A DNA stretch of 64,000 nucleotides from Geoalkalibacter subterraneus (GTDB lineage Bacteria; Desulfobacterota; Desulfuromonadia; Desulfuromonadales; Geoalkalibacteraceae), in NCBI RefSeq assembly GCF_000827125.1, contig NZ_CP010311.1:2811001-2875000 (forward strand), read 5' to 3'. A program made the position numbers and the translations under genes. Every line of letters begins with the position of its first letter. The stretch's first letter is position 1. Positions 37,502 through 46,916 of this stretch are shown piece after piece. The notes beneath the pieces are model-generated. The model saw only the letters and a list, made by a program, of their open reading frames with translations, made no database searches and was not told the DNA's origin.

Positions 37502-38194
37502 TTACATCAGAACAGGCAGAGAATAATCGACACAGACTTCTTCGGGGGTGGTCCGGGTTTTCCATGCCATGATTTCAATCCCGGCGTCCGCCGCCTCGCG
37601 CAGCAGACGGCCGTATTCAGGGTCGATATCGTCGGCGGGGGTAAAGGCTTCGGCCGCGGCGCGCTGTACGACGAAAAAGATGATCCCCCGCAATCCCTCG
37701 GTAACGGCAGACATCAGCTCTCGCAGGTGCTTCTGGCCGCGCACCGTGACCGCATCGGGGAAGCAGGCGGTGCGCTGGTCATGCATCAGGGTGACGTTTT
37801 TGACTTCCAGCAGAATCCGCGTCTCAGCGCGCTCCAGGAAAAAATCGATACGGCTGGCGCCGTAACGGTACTCCGGACGAATCCGGCAGCCCTCAAGCCC
37901 GGGAATGAGACCGGCACCCAGCGCTTCCCCCACCACCTGGTTGGCGCGGTGTGTATGGGTATCGACCCAGGAACCGTCCACCTCGACCAGTTCCAGCGTA
38001 TAGCGCAGCTTGCGGCGCGGGTTGTCATTGCGGGAGAGCAGGACGTGGTGTCCCGGCACGGCGCATTGCCGCATGCTGCCCGTGTTGGGGGTGTGCGCAG
38101 TGACCAGGGATCCGTCATCAAGCTCAACCTCGGCGAAAAAACGCTGATAGCGCCGTTTCAGGACGCCTGCCACCAGAGGCTGCGGCAACTTCAC
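37502..38194 (-). CDS. sfsA: SfsA family nuclease-like protein
   Basis: A 230-residue protein with KRRYQRFFAEVELDDG, the TPNTGSM motif, LLSRNDNPRRKLRYTLELV and RIDFFLE...EVKNVTLMHD with FPDAVTVRGQKHL. These are conserved SfsA features: an OB-like N-domain and a PD-(D/E)XK-like nuclease core. The E. coli protein was named for sugar fermentation stimulation and binds DNA. Its role here is unknown. The start overlaps the serB stop by four bases (ATGA), so the genes are coupled. Confidence 0.94.
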   Translation of the reverse strand: MKLPQPLVAGVLKRRYQRFFAEVELDDGSLVTAHTPNTGSMRQCAVPGHHVLLSRNDNPRRKLRYTLELVEVDGSWVDTHTHRANQVVGEALGAGLIPGLEGCRIRPEYRYGASRIDFFLERAETRILLEVKNVTLMHDQRTACFPDAVTVRGQKHLRELMSAVTEGLRGIIFFVVQRAAAEAFTPADDIDPEYGRLLREAADAGIEIMAWKTRTTPEEVCVDYSLPVLM

Positions 38195-39390
38195 TGGTCA
38201 AGCTCCGCCATCTCCCACTCGGAGAGCCCCAGCAGATAGAGGATTGAATCGAGACTCTGTTGATTGATATGGGTGTCGGCCTGCTCCCGCACCCGTGCCT
38301 TCGCATTGAACGCGATTCCGAGTCCCGCACGCCCCAGCATGGGCAGGTCGTTGGCACCGTCGCCGATGGCGATCACCTGGTCGAGGGCGATCCCTTCGCG
38401 GCGGGCAATCTCTTCCAGCAGCTCGGCCTTACGCGCGCCGTCGACCACCGGACCGTCGAGGCGACCCGTCACCTGGCCGTCGGCGATCTGCAGTCCGTTG
38501 GCAAAAGCATAATCAAGGCCGAGGTCTTCTTTGAGGCGGTTGGTGAAAAAGTTGAACCCGCCGGAGATAACCGCGGTCTTGAAGCCGAGACGCTTGAGGA
38601 TGCGCACCAGTGTTCTGGCCCCGGGAGTAAAAGGAATATTCTGGTAGACCTGCTCGAGCGCTTCGGCGGAAAGTCCCGCCAGCAGGGCAACCCGCTGGCG
38701 CAGCGCTTCGTTGAAATCGATCTCGCCGTTCATGGCCTGGTCGGTAATGCGGGCGACCTCGTCGCCGACCCCGGCAATGCGGGCCAGCTCGTCGATCACC
38801 TCGATCTGGATCAGGGTCGAATCCATATCCATCACCACCAGCCGCTTGGCGCGCCGGTGCAGGCTCTCCTTCTGCACCGCGACGTCAACCCCCAACGTCG
38901 CCCCGGCATGCAGGAGCTGGCGGTTGATCGCCTTGACGTCGAAGGCCTCGGGGACGGTCACCAGAAATTCCACACAGCGCAGCTGCCCCTGGGTGAGCTT
39001 GGAGATGCGCTCGATGTTGACCTGGTGCTCCGCCAGAATCGCGGAAACCCGGGCCAGGGCGGCGGCATTAACTTCGCCCCCCATGATGGTGAGCACATAA
39101 GCGTTGCGGTTGCTGCGGCGGCGGTAATCCTGCTCGTCGATGACCTGAAAGTCCAGATCGAGTCCCCACTCTTTGGCCAGGAACAGAAGATCCTTGATGA
39201 GGGGCTTCTGGTCGCTGTCGCCGGTGGTGAAGTCGATGATGACCGACAGCGAAAGCAGGGTATGGGTGACGGTCTGCTCGATGTCGCGGATCCGCGCGCC
39301 GGCGGCGGCAATATGGCCGGTCATGGCGGCGATAATGCCCGGCCGGTCGGGGCCGGTCATGGTGACGAGAATCATGGGTTGGGTGCTCAT
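38191..39390 (-). CDS. serB: phosphoserine phosphatase with N-terminal ACT domains
   Basis: This 399-residue enzyme performs the last step of serine synthesis. Residues about 1-180 form two ACT-like modules (MILVTMTGPDRPGIIAAMTGHIA; AYVLTIMGGEVNAAALARVSAIL), likely for amino-acid sensing. Residues about 185-399 are a HAD phosphatase: VVMDMDSTLIQIEVIDELA (nucleophile Asp), TAVISGGFNFFT and AIGDGANDLPML. AAGGAT precedes the ATG. It is divergent from livH. Confidence 0.95.
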   Translation of the reverse strand: MSTQPMILVTMTGPDRPGIIAAMTGHIAAAGARIRDIEQTVTHTLLSLSVIIDFTTGDSDQKPLIKDLLFLAKEWGLDLDFQVIDEQDYRRRSNRNAYVLTIMGGEVNAAALARVSAILAEHQVNIERISKLTQGQLRCVEFLVTVPEAFDVKAINRQLLHAGATLGVDVAVQKESLHRRAKRLVVMDMDSTLIQIEVIDELARIAGVGDEVARITDQAMNGEIDFNEALRQRVALLAGLSAEALEQVYQNIPFTPGARTLVRILKRLGFKTAVISGGFNFFTNRLKEDLGLDYAFANGLQIADGQVTGRLDGPVVDGARKAELLEEIARREGIALDQVIAIGDGANDLPMLGRAGLGIAFNAKARVREQADTHINQQSLDSILYLLGLSEWEMAELDQ

Positions 39391-39552
39391 ACTGATCCAT
39401 CCTTGGCTGAAATGCGGCGATTTTAACCCCGCCGGAATATCCTGACAAGCATCTCAGGGCAGAAAGGACAAATAATTCCCGGCTGCGTCTCGGACTTGAC
39501 CTGAGCGTCGAGCTGCAATAATCTGGCACCTTCGCCCGCTGCAGGGCACCCA

Positions 39553-40443
39553 ATGACCCGAATTCGAGGCTCTGATCCCTTGTCGTCGTCTGATTTACTG
39601 CAATTTCTGTTTGCCGGCCTCACCAGCGGCACGATTTACGCGCTGGTCGCCCTGGGATTCTGCGTGGTGCACAATACCATGGGGATCGTCAATTTCGTGC
39701 AGGTCGATTTCGTCTCGCTGGGCGGACTGCTCATGTTCAGCGCCCTGTTCACCTTCAACCTGCCCATGGGGGCTGCGCTGGTGGTAGCGGTGGCAGCAAC
39801 GGCGCTGGTGGCCGTTATCGTGGAGCGCATCGGGCTTCGCCCGGCCCGGTCAAACGATCCACTGATCCTGATTTTCCTGACCATCGGCCTCTCCATCATC
39901 CTGCGCGGCATCATGGCGCTGATCTGGGGCAAAAACCGTATGGCGCTGCCGGGACTGGGCGCTGATGAGCCGCTGCAGATCGGGGGCGCGGCGCTCATGC
40001 CGCAGACGCTATGGATTCTGGGGCTGACGCTGGTGGCGATCCTCATCCTGGCCTGGTTTTTCCGCTGCACCGGGTTGGGGCTGGCCATGCGGGCCGTCTC
40101 GTCCAACCCCACCGCCGCCGCAGTGGTCGGTCTGCATATCGGGCGGGTGCGGGCAGCCAGTTTCGCCCTGGCCGGGGCTCTTGGAGGGTTGGCGGGCATT
40201 CTGGTCACCCCCATCACCACACTGAGCTATGATGTGGGCATCCTGCTGGGGCTCAAAGGTTTTGCCGCCGCCATCTTAGGCGGCTTCGGCTCGTTCCCGG
40301 GCGCCATCATCGGCGGCCTGTTGCTGGGGCTGCTGGAATCGCTCACCGCCGGCTACTTCTCCAGCGCCTACAAAGACGTGGTCGCGTTCGTCGTCCTGCT
40401 GCTGGTGCTGTTCGTACGGCCGCAGGGGTTGCTGGCGAAGTGA
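39553..40443 (+). CDS. livH: branched-chain/aryl-acid ABC transporter permease (LivH-type)
   Basis: A 296-residue inner-membrane protein with about eight hydrophobic segments. The N-terminal LTSGTIYALVALGFCVVHNTMGIVNFVQVDF and the cytoplasmic loop AMRAVSSNPTAAAVVGLHIGRVR are LivH hallmarks. ATG 39553 has a weak ribosome site. A TTG nine codons in, after GAGG, would give MSSSDLLQF and may be the true start. It is the first gene of the liv-ior group. A long inverted repeat separates it from iorA. Confidence 0.92.
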   Translation: MTRIRGSDPLSSSDLLQFLFAGLTSGTIYALVALGFCVVHNTMGIVNFVQVDFVSLGGLLMFSALFTFNLPMGAALVVAVAATALVAVIVERIGLRPARSNDPLILIFLTIGLSIILRGIMALIWGKNRMALPGLGADEPLQIGGAALMPQTLWILGLTLVAILILAWFFRCTGLGLAMRAVSSNPTAAAVVGLHIGRVRAASFALAGALGGLAGILVTPITTLSYDVGILLGLKGFAAAILGGFGSFPGAIIGGLLLGLLESLTAGYFSSAYKDVVAFVVLLLVLFVRPQGLLAK

Positions 40444-40451
40444 GGTTTTTT

Positions 40452-40668
40452 ATTGCCACTAAGGCGCTAAGACTCTAAGAAAGTCAAAATCTTTAACGCA
40501 GAGACGCTGAGGAGGAGAGAACGCAGAGTGCCTAAATCTGAAAAATTCTTGTTTTATATCAAATCAAAAGAATCAGAATTTTTTTGGCTTTTCTCTGCGT
40601 ACTCACTGTTCTCTGCGCCTTTGCGTTAAAAAAATTTTCTTTGTGTCTTCGAGTCTTGGTGGCTTAAT
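40452..40668. repeat. large imperfect inverted repeat (about 217 bp) between livH and iorA
   Basis: The left arm, TTGCCACTAAGGCGCTAAGAC...TTTAACGCAGAGACGCTGAGG...ACGCAGAG, is mirrored by the right arm, CTCTGCG...CTCTGCGCCTTTGCGTTAAA...GTGTCTTCGAGTCTTGGTGG. The centre is AT-rich. Fragments of the same family occur at about 12350-12402, 22411-22450 and 25700. It fills nearly the whole 247-base gap, so the livH and iorA transcripts are either separated or joined through a very long hairpin. Confidence 0.8.
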
Positions 40669-40690
40669 CCCTGAGACATCAGAGGTCTGA

Positions 40691-42520
40691 ATGAAAGATC
40701 ACGCTGAAATCGAGCTTCTTATGGGCAACGAGGCGATCGGCCGTGCCCTGATCGAGGCCGGCTGCCAAATTGCGGCGGCCTACCCCGGCACTCCCTCCAC
40801 CGAAATTTTGCAGGCGGTGGCCGACCGGCGGGAGGAGGCGCTGGAGCCTCTGCATATCGAATGGTCGGTCAACGAGAAGATCGCCTTTGAAATAGCCCTT
40901 GCCGCCGCCTATACCGGCAAGAGATCCGCCGTGGTCATGAAACAGGTGGGGCTCAACGTCGCCGCCGACCCGTTCATGCGCACCGCCTACCTCGGCGTCA
41001 AAGGGGGGATGGTCACCATCGTTGCCGATGATCCAGGACCTCACAGTTCGCAGAACGAGCAGGACACCCGGCTGTTCTGCCTGCAGGGGCGGGTGCCGGT
41101 GCTCGATCCGGCCTCTCCCGCAGAGGCCGCGCAGATGGTGGAGACGGCCTACGCGCTGTCGGAGAAGTTCGAGATCAACGTGGTGCTTCGCCCCACCACC
41201 CGCATCTGCCATTCCCGCCAGAATGTTGCGCTCCATCCGCCGAAACGATTGGAGAGACAGGCCCGTTTTGAAAAAGATCCGAGCCGCTGGGCGGCTACAC
41301 CCGCCTTTCTTCCGGCTCTGCACCGCAAGCTGAACCACACCCTTGAACAGGTCGCCGCAGAACCCGATCTGCAACCGCAACTCACCCCTGGCGACGGCAG
41401 CCATCCCCGCACCGCGCTGGTGGCGTCCGGGATTGTCTACGGCCACCTGGTCGATTTGCTGGATGACCTGGGCCTTGGCGGGAGCATCGATCTCTACCAG
41501 GTGCTGATGCCCTACCCCCTTTCCAGCCAATTCCGCGAGCAGTTGCGCCGCGACTACGATCGTATCCTGGTGCTGGAGGAGACCTATCCCGTCATTGAAT
41601 TACAGCTCGCCCATCCCGGAGCACGGGGCAAACAGGACGGCACCCTGCCCCGCGAAGGGGAGTTGACGCCGGATGTCGTCGAGCAGGCGCTGTGCGCTTT
41701 TCTCGATCGGCCCTTTTCACCGGAAACACCGCCCGAACGACGCGGCCAACGCCCCTCGCTCTGCCCTGGCTGCCCGCACCGCGCCTCCTTCGCCGCGATC
41801 AAGCGCGCCTTCCCGCGCGGCCTGTTTCCGTCGGACATCGGCTGCTACACCCTGGGGATGAACCTCGGCGCGGTGGACACGGTGCACTGCATGGGGGCCT
41901 GCATCAGCCAGGGAGCCGGCTTCTACCAGTCTTATGCCCAGGACGGCGATTTCCCAACCGTGGTGGTCACCATCGGCGATTCGACCTTCTTCCACTCGGG
42001 AATCCCCGCGCTGATCAACGCCGTTATCCAGAAAGCGCGCATCATCGTGATGATCCTCGACAACGCGACCACCGCCATGACCGGCGGCCAGCCGGTGCCG
42101 CACCTGGGCCTCACCGCCTCGGGCGATGCAACCCGCGCCATCGGCATCGAGCCGCTGGTGCGCGCCGCCGGGGTCGACTTTCTTGAAGTCTGCGACCCCT
42201 ATGACCAGCAGCGCCTGGAACGGCTGCTCAAGGAGGCCGACCGTCATATTCGCGGTCCTGAACCGGGAGTGGCGGTGATCATCTCCCGCCACGGCTGCAT
42301 GATGGATTCAGCGGTACTCTCGGGACAGGAGAAGTATCAGGTCACCGTCACCGAGGACTGCACCGGCTGCAAACGCTGCATCCAGGCGTTTGAATGCCCG
42401 GCCATCGAAATGGATGAAAGCGGCGCGCGGGCACGGATCAACACCGACCGCTGCGTCGGCTGCGGCACCTGCATCCCGTCCTGCCCTTTCAATGCCATCG
42501 TCAAGGAGAAGCTCTCATGA
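40691..42520 (+). CDS. iorA: indolepyruvate:ferredoxin oxidoreductase, alpha subunit
   Basis: This 609-residue subunit oxidises aryl pyruvates to aryl-acetyl-CoA and passes electrons to ferredoxin. The pyrimidine-binding N-domain shows GCQIAAAYPGTPSTEI. The TPP domain has CPGCPHRASFAAIK, GCYTLGM, VVVTIGDSTFFHSGIPALINAV and LDNATTAMTGGQP. Two 4Fe-4S motifs close the protein: CTGCKRCIQAFECP and CVGCGTCIPSCP. The ribosome site is AGAGG. The iorB start overlaps its stop (ATGA). Complete length. Confidence 0.96.
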   Translation: MKDHAEIELLMGNEAIGRALIEAGCQIAAAYPGTPSTEILQAVADRREEALEPLHIEWSVNEKIAFEIALAAAYTGKRSAVVMKQVGLNVAADPFMRTAYLGVKGGMVTIVADDPGPHSSQNEQDTRLFCLQGRVPVLDPASPAEAAQMVETAYALSEKFEINVVLRPTTRICHSRQNVALHPPKRLERQARFEKDPSRWAATPAFLPALHRKLNHTLEQVAAEPDLQPQLTPGDGSHPRTALVASGIVYGHLVDLLDDLGLGGSIDLYQVLMPYPLSSQFREQLRRDYDRILVLEETYPVIELQLAHPGARGKQDGTLPREGELTPDVVEQALCAFLDRPFSPETPPERRGQRPSLCPGCPHRASFAAIKRAFPRGLFPSDIGCYTLGMNLGAVDTVHCMGACISQGAGFYQSYAQDGDFPTVVVTIGDSTFFHSGIPALINAVIQKARIIVMILDNATTAMTGGQPVPHLGLTASGDATRAIGIEPLVRAAGVDFLEVCDPYDQQRLERLLKEADRHIRGPEPGVAVIISRHGCMMDSAVLSGQEKYQVTVTEDCTGCKRCIQAFECPAIEMDESGARARINTDRCVGCGTCIPSCPFNAIVKEKLS

Positions 42521-43017
42521 AACAGCAGATCATCGTCAGCGGCATCGGCGGGCAGGGCGTGCTGTTTCTCACCCGGGTCATCGCCCAGGCGGCGGTGGAT
42601 CAGGGCCTGCCCGTGCTCACTGCTGAAACGCACGGCATGGCCCAGCGCGGCGGCACCGTGCTGTCCACCATCAAGGTCGGCTCTTACCACAGTCCGCTGA
42701 TCCGCACCGGCCAGGCCGATGTGGGGCTGCTGCTGTGGGAGGACAACCTGGCGGTGCACCGCTCGCTGCTCAAGCCCGAAGGGCACCTGCTGATCAATGC
42801 AGACGAAGAGGGAGAGGGAGCGCGCATCGATGCCAGCGGACTGGCTCGAGAGATGGGCAACCCCGTATTGTCGAACCTGATCCTGCTGGGGCTTGCGGTT
42901 CGCAGGCAGGCTCTTTTCTGCGATGCCGTCCAGTGCGAGAAGGCGGTTCGCACCCTGGCGCCCGAGCGTTTCCTCGACCAGAACCTGGCCGCTTTCCGAC
43001 GCGGACTCGAAGATTGA
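42517..43017 (+). CDS. iorB: indolepyruvate:ferredoxin oxidoreductase, beta subunit
   Basis: This 166-residue gamma-domain partner of IorA shows QIIVSGIGGQGVLFLTRVIAQAA, ETHGMAQRGGTV and a VLSNLILLG helix. It is translationally coupled to iorA (4-base overlap) and 12 bases before livM. Members are often about 190 residues, so this one is slightly short at the C-terminus. Confidence 0.93.
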   Translation: MKQQIIVSGIGGQGVLFLTRVIAQAAVDQGLPVLTAETHGMAQRGGTVLSTIKVGSYHSPLIRTGQADVGLLLWEDNLAVHRSLLKPEGHLLINADEEGEGARIDASGLAREMGNPVLSNLILLGLAVRRQALFCDAVQCEKAVRTLAPERFLDQNLAAFRRGLED

Positions 43018-43029
43018 CGTTGAGACACG

Positions 43030-44040
43030 ATGAGCACGAAGGATAAAATCCTCTACTTTCTGATTCTGCACCGCACCGGCCTGGCAGTCACCGCCTTTGC
43101 CGCCTTCGTGCTGCTGTTCCCCCTATACCAGGACAACCCCTACACCCTGGGGCTGACCAACCTGATCGCGCTCAACACCATCGTCGTGCTCGGCCTCAAC
43201 CTGTTTATCGGCTACGCCGGCCAGATCTCACTGGGGCATGCCGCCTTTTTCGGTCTGGGGGCCTACGGTTCGGCCCTGCTGACGGTGGAGGGGGGAATCT
43301 CCCCCTGGGGCGCTCTGCTGTTGACGGCCCTGGCGGTGGCAGCCATCGCATGGCTGGTCGGCCGCCCTATCCTGCGCCTGCATGGCCACTATCTGGCCAT
43401 GGCCACCCTGGGTTTGAACCTGGTGGTTTATACGATTCTGGTGCAGGCCGACAAGCTGACCGGCGGACCCAGCGGCTTTGCCGGCATCCCCCCACTGGCG
43501 CTGGGCGGCTGGGCCTTTGACGACGAAATCCGCTTTCACTACCTGGTGTGGGGAACGGCCCTTGCGTGCCTGCTGATCAGCCTGAACCTGGTGCGCAGCG
43601 GCGTCGGCCGTGGGCTGGCGGCGCTGGCGGCGGACGAGCAGGCCGCCCAGTCGCTGGGGATCGACACTGCCCGCGCCAAGGTCAGGATCTTTGTACTGTC
43701 GGCTGTACTGGCCTCGCTGGGCGGCAGTCTTTTTGCCCACTGCTACCGCTTTGTCAGCCCCGACTCTTTCGGCATCTTCGTCTCGGTCGATTTCGTCATC
43801 ATGGTGGTGATCGGTGGCCTGGGCTCAGTGTGGGGGACGCTGCTGGGGGCGTCCGTTGTCACCATGCTGCCGGAATGGATCGAAGTCTTCGACACCTATA
43901 AGGACATCATCTACGGCCTGATCCTTGTGGTGATTCTTATGTTTCTGCCGCGAGGGCTGGTCAGCGGGCTGATCGATCTGGCCCGCAACCGCTTTGTACT
44001 CTGGGTTCGGAAAAATGCTGCGTCTCGAACGGATCAGTAA
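43030..44040 (+). CDS. livM: branched-chain/aryl-acid ABC transporter permease (LivM-type)
   Basis: A 336-residue membrane protein. It has NLFIGYAGQISLGHAAFFGLGAYGSALL and LAMATLGLNLVVYTIL, and the cytoplasmic loop GVGRGLAALAADEQAAQSLGIDTARAKVRIFVLSA is typical of LivM. It pairs with LivH although iorAB lies between them. Its 3' end overlaps the livG start by 26 bases. Confidence 0.94.
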   Translation: MSTKDKILYFLILHRTGLAVTAFAAFVLLFPLYQDNPYTLGLTNLIALNTIVVLGLNLFIGYAGQISLGHAAFFGLGAYGSALLTVEGGISPWGALLLTALAVAAIAWLVGRPILRLHGHYLAMATLGLNLVVYTILVQADKLTGGPSGFAGIPPLALGGWAFDDEIRFHYLVWGTALACLLISLNLVRSGVGRGLAALAADEQAAQSLGIDTARAKVRIFVLSAVLASLGGSLFAHCYRFVSPDSFGIFVSVDFVIMVVIGGLGSVWGTLLGASVVTMLPEWIEVFDTYKDIIYGLILVVILMFLPRGLVSGLIDLARNRFVLWVRKNAASRTDQ

Positions 44041-44779
44041 AAATTTCGGCGGACTGCCCGCCCTGCAGGAGGTCAGCTGCGAGATCGCCGGAGGCAGCGT
44101 CACGGCGCTGATCGGCCCCAACGGCGCCGGCAAAAGCACCCTGATCAACTGCATCAGCGGCATCCTGGCACCGGATCAGGGGGCGATCCGTTTTTCCGGC
44201 CAGGACATCGCCGGACGCCCGGCCCATGAGATCGCCCGCCTCGGCATCGGGCGCACCTTTCAGAACCTGAAGGTCTTTCCGCGCATGACGGTTCTGGAGA
44301 ACGTCCTGTGCGGACTGACGCTGGAGGCAGGAAAGTCCTGGATCAGCGCCATGCTGCGCCTGCCGAGCCTGCGTCATCGCGAAAGGCATCTGCGCCTGCA
44401 GGCTCTGGAGGCACTGGACCGCTTCGGGCTGGCGGACAAGGCGGGCTGGCCAGCCCAGGCCCTGGCCTACGGCGACCGAAAGCGGCTGGAGCTGGCCCGC
44501 GCTTTCGTCGGCGACCCCCTGCTGGTCCTGCTCGACGAGCCGGTGGCCGGCCTCAACGCCGAGGAGACCGCACAGATCGGGCTGGAGATTCAGAAGCTGC
44601 GCAGCGAGGGGGATACCCTGCTGCTGGTCGAGCACGACATGGATCTGGTGATGAGCGTCGCAGACCAGGTGGTGGTGCTCGACGGCGGGCGCTGCATCGC
44701 GCAGGGGACTCCGCAGGAGGTGCAACGCAACCCGCTGGTGCTGGAAGCCTATCTCGGCAGCATGGAACCGACCGCCTGA
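44015..44779 (+). CDS. livG: ABC transporter ATP-binding protein (LivG-type)
   Basis: A 254-residue ATPase with Walker [19 protein letters not shown], the LivG-specific [21 protein letters not shown], a signature region reading [16 protein letters not shown], Walker [14 protein letters not shown] and the H-loop [12 protein letters not shown]. The signature is YGDRK instead of the usual YGXQR, as often in LivG. The ATG at 44015 (MLRLERI) lies inside livM. Confidence 0.94.
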   Translation: MLRLERISKNFGGLPALQEVSCEIAGGSVTALIGPNGAGKSTLINCISGILAPDQGAIRFSGQDIAGRPAHEIARLGIGRTFQNLKVFPRMTVLENVLCGLTLEAGKSWISAMLRLPSLRHRERHLRLQALEALDRFGLADKAGWPAQALAYGDRKRLELARAFVGDPLLVLLDEPVAGLNAEETAQIGLEIQKLRSEGDTLLLVEHDMDLVMSVADQVVVLDGGRCIAQGTPQEVQRNPLVLEAYLGSMEPTA

Positions 44780-44825
44780 AGGAGTCCGCCAGAGTGAAGC
44801 AGAGAACTGCAGCGAGGATGATCCC

Positions 44826-46916
44826 ATGCTGACCATTGAAAATCTCAGCGCTCATTACGGAACCGCCCAGGCGCTGTTCGACCTGTCTCTGACCGTTGAA
44901 CAGGGATCGACCGCCGCGCTGGTGGGGGCTAACGGAGCGGGCAAAAGCACGCTCCTGAAATGCGTGATGGGACTGCTCAAACCCAGCGCCGGGCGCATCC
45001 TGTTCGATGGCAGGGATATCACCGGGCTCTCCCCGGCACAGCGGGTCCGGCAGGGGCTGGTGCTGTCGCCGGAAGGACGCGAAGTATTCCCGCACCTGCC
45101 GGTGCATGAGAATCTGACTCTCGGCGCGATGCCGCTGAAACTGTCGAAAAAAGAGACCGCTGCGCGCATGCAGGAGGTCTTTGCCCGCTTTCCCCGCCTG
45201 GAACAGCGCCGGGGACAGCTGGCGGGCACCCTCTCCGGCGGCGAGCAGCAGATGCTGGCCATGGGACGCGCCCTGATGGCAGGGCCGCGCCTGCTGCTGC
45301 TCGACGAACCGAGCCTGGGGCTTGCGCCGCGCATCACCGATGAGATTTTCGCCATCATCCACCAGTTGGCGCGCGCCGGCACCACCATTCTTTTGGTGGA
45401 GCAGAACGCCGCGCGGGCGCTCTCCGCGTCCGATTCAGCCTACCTTCTCGCCAACGGCCGCATCGTGGAACGGGGGGAGAGCCGCCGACTGCTCAACGAT
45501 CCGAAGCTGCGCACCGCCTTTCTGGGCGCCGCATCCGACAACAAGCCGGGGCACAGCCGCCTGGGGGCGGCCGGCCTGACCAATATCCGTCTGGAGAAAC
45601 CCGACATGAGTCATCCTGATTTTATGCCTGCCTTTTCCACCGTCGACGAACTTGAGGCCCATCGTCTTAAAGGCCTGCAGTGGACCCTGCGCCACGCCTA
45701 TGAAGGGTCGAGCTTCTACCGGGAAAGGTTCGAGCAGGCCGGCATCACTCCCGATGAGATTAAAACTTTTGCCGACCTGCCGCGCCTGCCTTTTACCAGT
45801 GCCGACGACCTGCGCGACGGCTATCCCTTCCCCCTGCGGGCGGTGCCCTTCGAGCAGATCGTTCGCATCCACGCCAGCTCCGGCACCACCGGCAAACGCA
45901 AGGTGCTGTGCTACACGCAGAAAGACGTTGAAGACTGGGCCCATTTCTTCGCCCGCTGCTACCAGATGGCCGGCGTCACTCCCCTCGACCGGGTGCAGAT
46001 CGCCGTCGGCTACGGCGTGTGGACCGCCGGCGTCGGATTCCAAGCGGGGTGCGAGAAGATCGGCGCCATGGCGGTGCCGGTGGGCCCTGGCAACATCGAC
46101 CTGCAGATTCAGTTCCTGCTCGATTTCCAGTCGACCGTGTTCTGTTCCACTGCGTCCATGGCACTGCTGATGGCCGAGGAGATTCACCGGCGCGGCATCG
46201 CGGACAAGATCGCCGTGCGCCGCATCATCTACGGTTCCGAGCGCTCCAGCCGCTCCATGCGCAAAAAGATCTCGGAGCTGTTCGGTGGCGCGGAGCTGTT
46301 CGACATCACCGGCCTCACCGAACTCTACGGACCGGGAACCGGCATCGAGTGCTCCGACCACGACTGCATCCACTACTGGTCCGATTACTATCACCTCGAG
46401 ATCATCGACCCGCAAACCCTGCAGCCGCTGCCCGACGGCGAATGGGGCGAGATGGTGGTCACTTCCCTGTGCAAGGAAGGCGCACCGCTGATCCGCTACC
46501 GCACCCGCGACATCACCCGCATTATCCCCGGCACCTGCACCTGCGGCTCCCCACTGCCGCGTCACTCGCGCATCCGTGGCCGCTCCGACGACACCATCAA
46601 GTTCCGCGGCGTCAACATCTACCCGTCCAGCATCGACACCATCCTCTCCAGTGTGCCGGGGCTCGGATCCGAGTACCAGATTCACCTGACCCGCGAGCCC
46701 GATTCGGGGCGCGACCACATGCGGCTGGTCATCGAACGCGCTCAGGGAGTACCCGCTGCACGGGATGCGGAGCTGCTCCACGAGGTCGGCCACCAGATCA
46801 AAAAGCAGCTGCTGGTCACCGCTGAGCTGGAACTGACCGATTACGGCGCCCTGCCGCGCTCGGAGCGCAAAAGCCAGCGGGTTTTCGATACGCGCCTCAA
46901 GGATGAGATCGTGTAA
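44826..46916 (+). CDS. fused LivF-type ABC ATPase and phenylacetate-CoA ligase
   Basis: One uninterrupted 696-residue frame. Residues 1-234 are a complete LivF ATPase: LVGANGAGKST (32-42), LVLSPEGREVFPHLPVHENL, signature LSGGEQQMLA, Walker B LLLLDEPSLGLAP. A linker of about 25 residues follows. Residues 261-696 are a complete phenylacetate-CoA ligase (PaaK type): STVDELEAHRLKGLQWTLRHAY, AMP motif IHASSGTTGKRKV (348-360), GYGVWTAGVGFQ, LTELYGPGTGIEC, and the C-terminal KFRGVNIYPSSI. The ligase start has its own GGAG at 45594 and ATG at 45606, so it might also be made separately. It would couple uptake to activation of phenylacetate-like acids. Confidence 0.92.
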   Translation: MLTIENLSAHYGTAQALFDLSLTVEQGSTAALVGANGAGKSTLLKCVMGLLKPSAGRILFDGRDITGLSPAQRVRQGLVLSPEGREVFPHLPVHENLTLGAMPLKLSKKETAARMQEVFARFPRLEQRRGQLAGTLSGGEQQMLAMGRALMAGPRLLLLDEPSLGLAPRITDEIFAIIHQLARAGTTILLVEQNAARALSASDSAYLLANGRIVERGESRRLLNDPKLRTAFLGAASDNKPGHSRLGAAGLTNIRLEKPDMSHPDFMPAFSTVDELEAHRLKGLQWTLRHAYEGSSFYRERFEQAGITPDEIKTFADLPRLPFTSADDLRDGYPFPLRAVPFEQIVRIHASSGTTGKRKVLCYTQKDVEDWAHFFARCYQMAGVTPLDRVQIAVGYGVWTAGVGFQAGCEKIGAMAVPVGPGNIDLQIQFLLDFQSTVFCSTASMALLMAEEIHRRGIADKIAVRRIIYGSERSSRSMRKKISELFGGAELFDITGLTELYGPGTGIECSDHDCIHYWSDYYHLEIIDPQTLQPLPDGEWGEMVVTSLCKEGAPLIRYRTRDITRIIPGTCTCGSPLPRHSRIRGRSDDTIKFRGVNIYPSSIDTILSSVPGLGSEYQIHLTREPDSGRDHMRLVIERAQGVPAARDAELLHEVGHQIKKQLLVTAELELTDYGALPRSERKSQRVFDTRLKDEIV

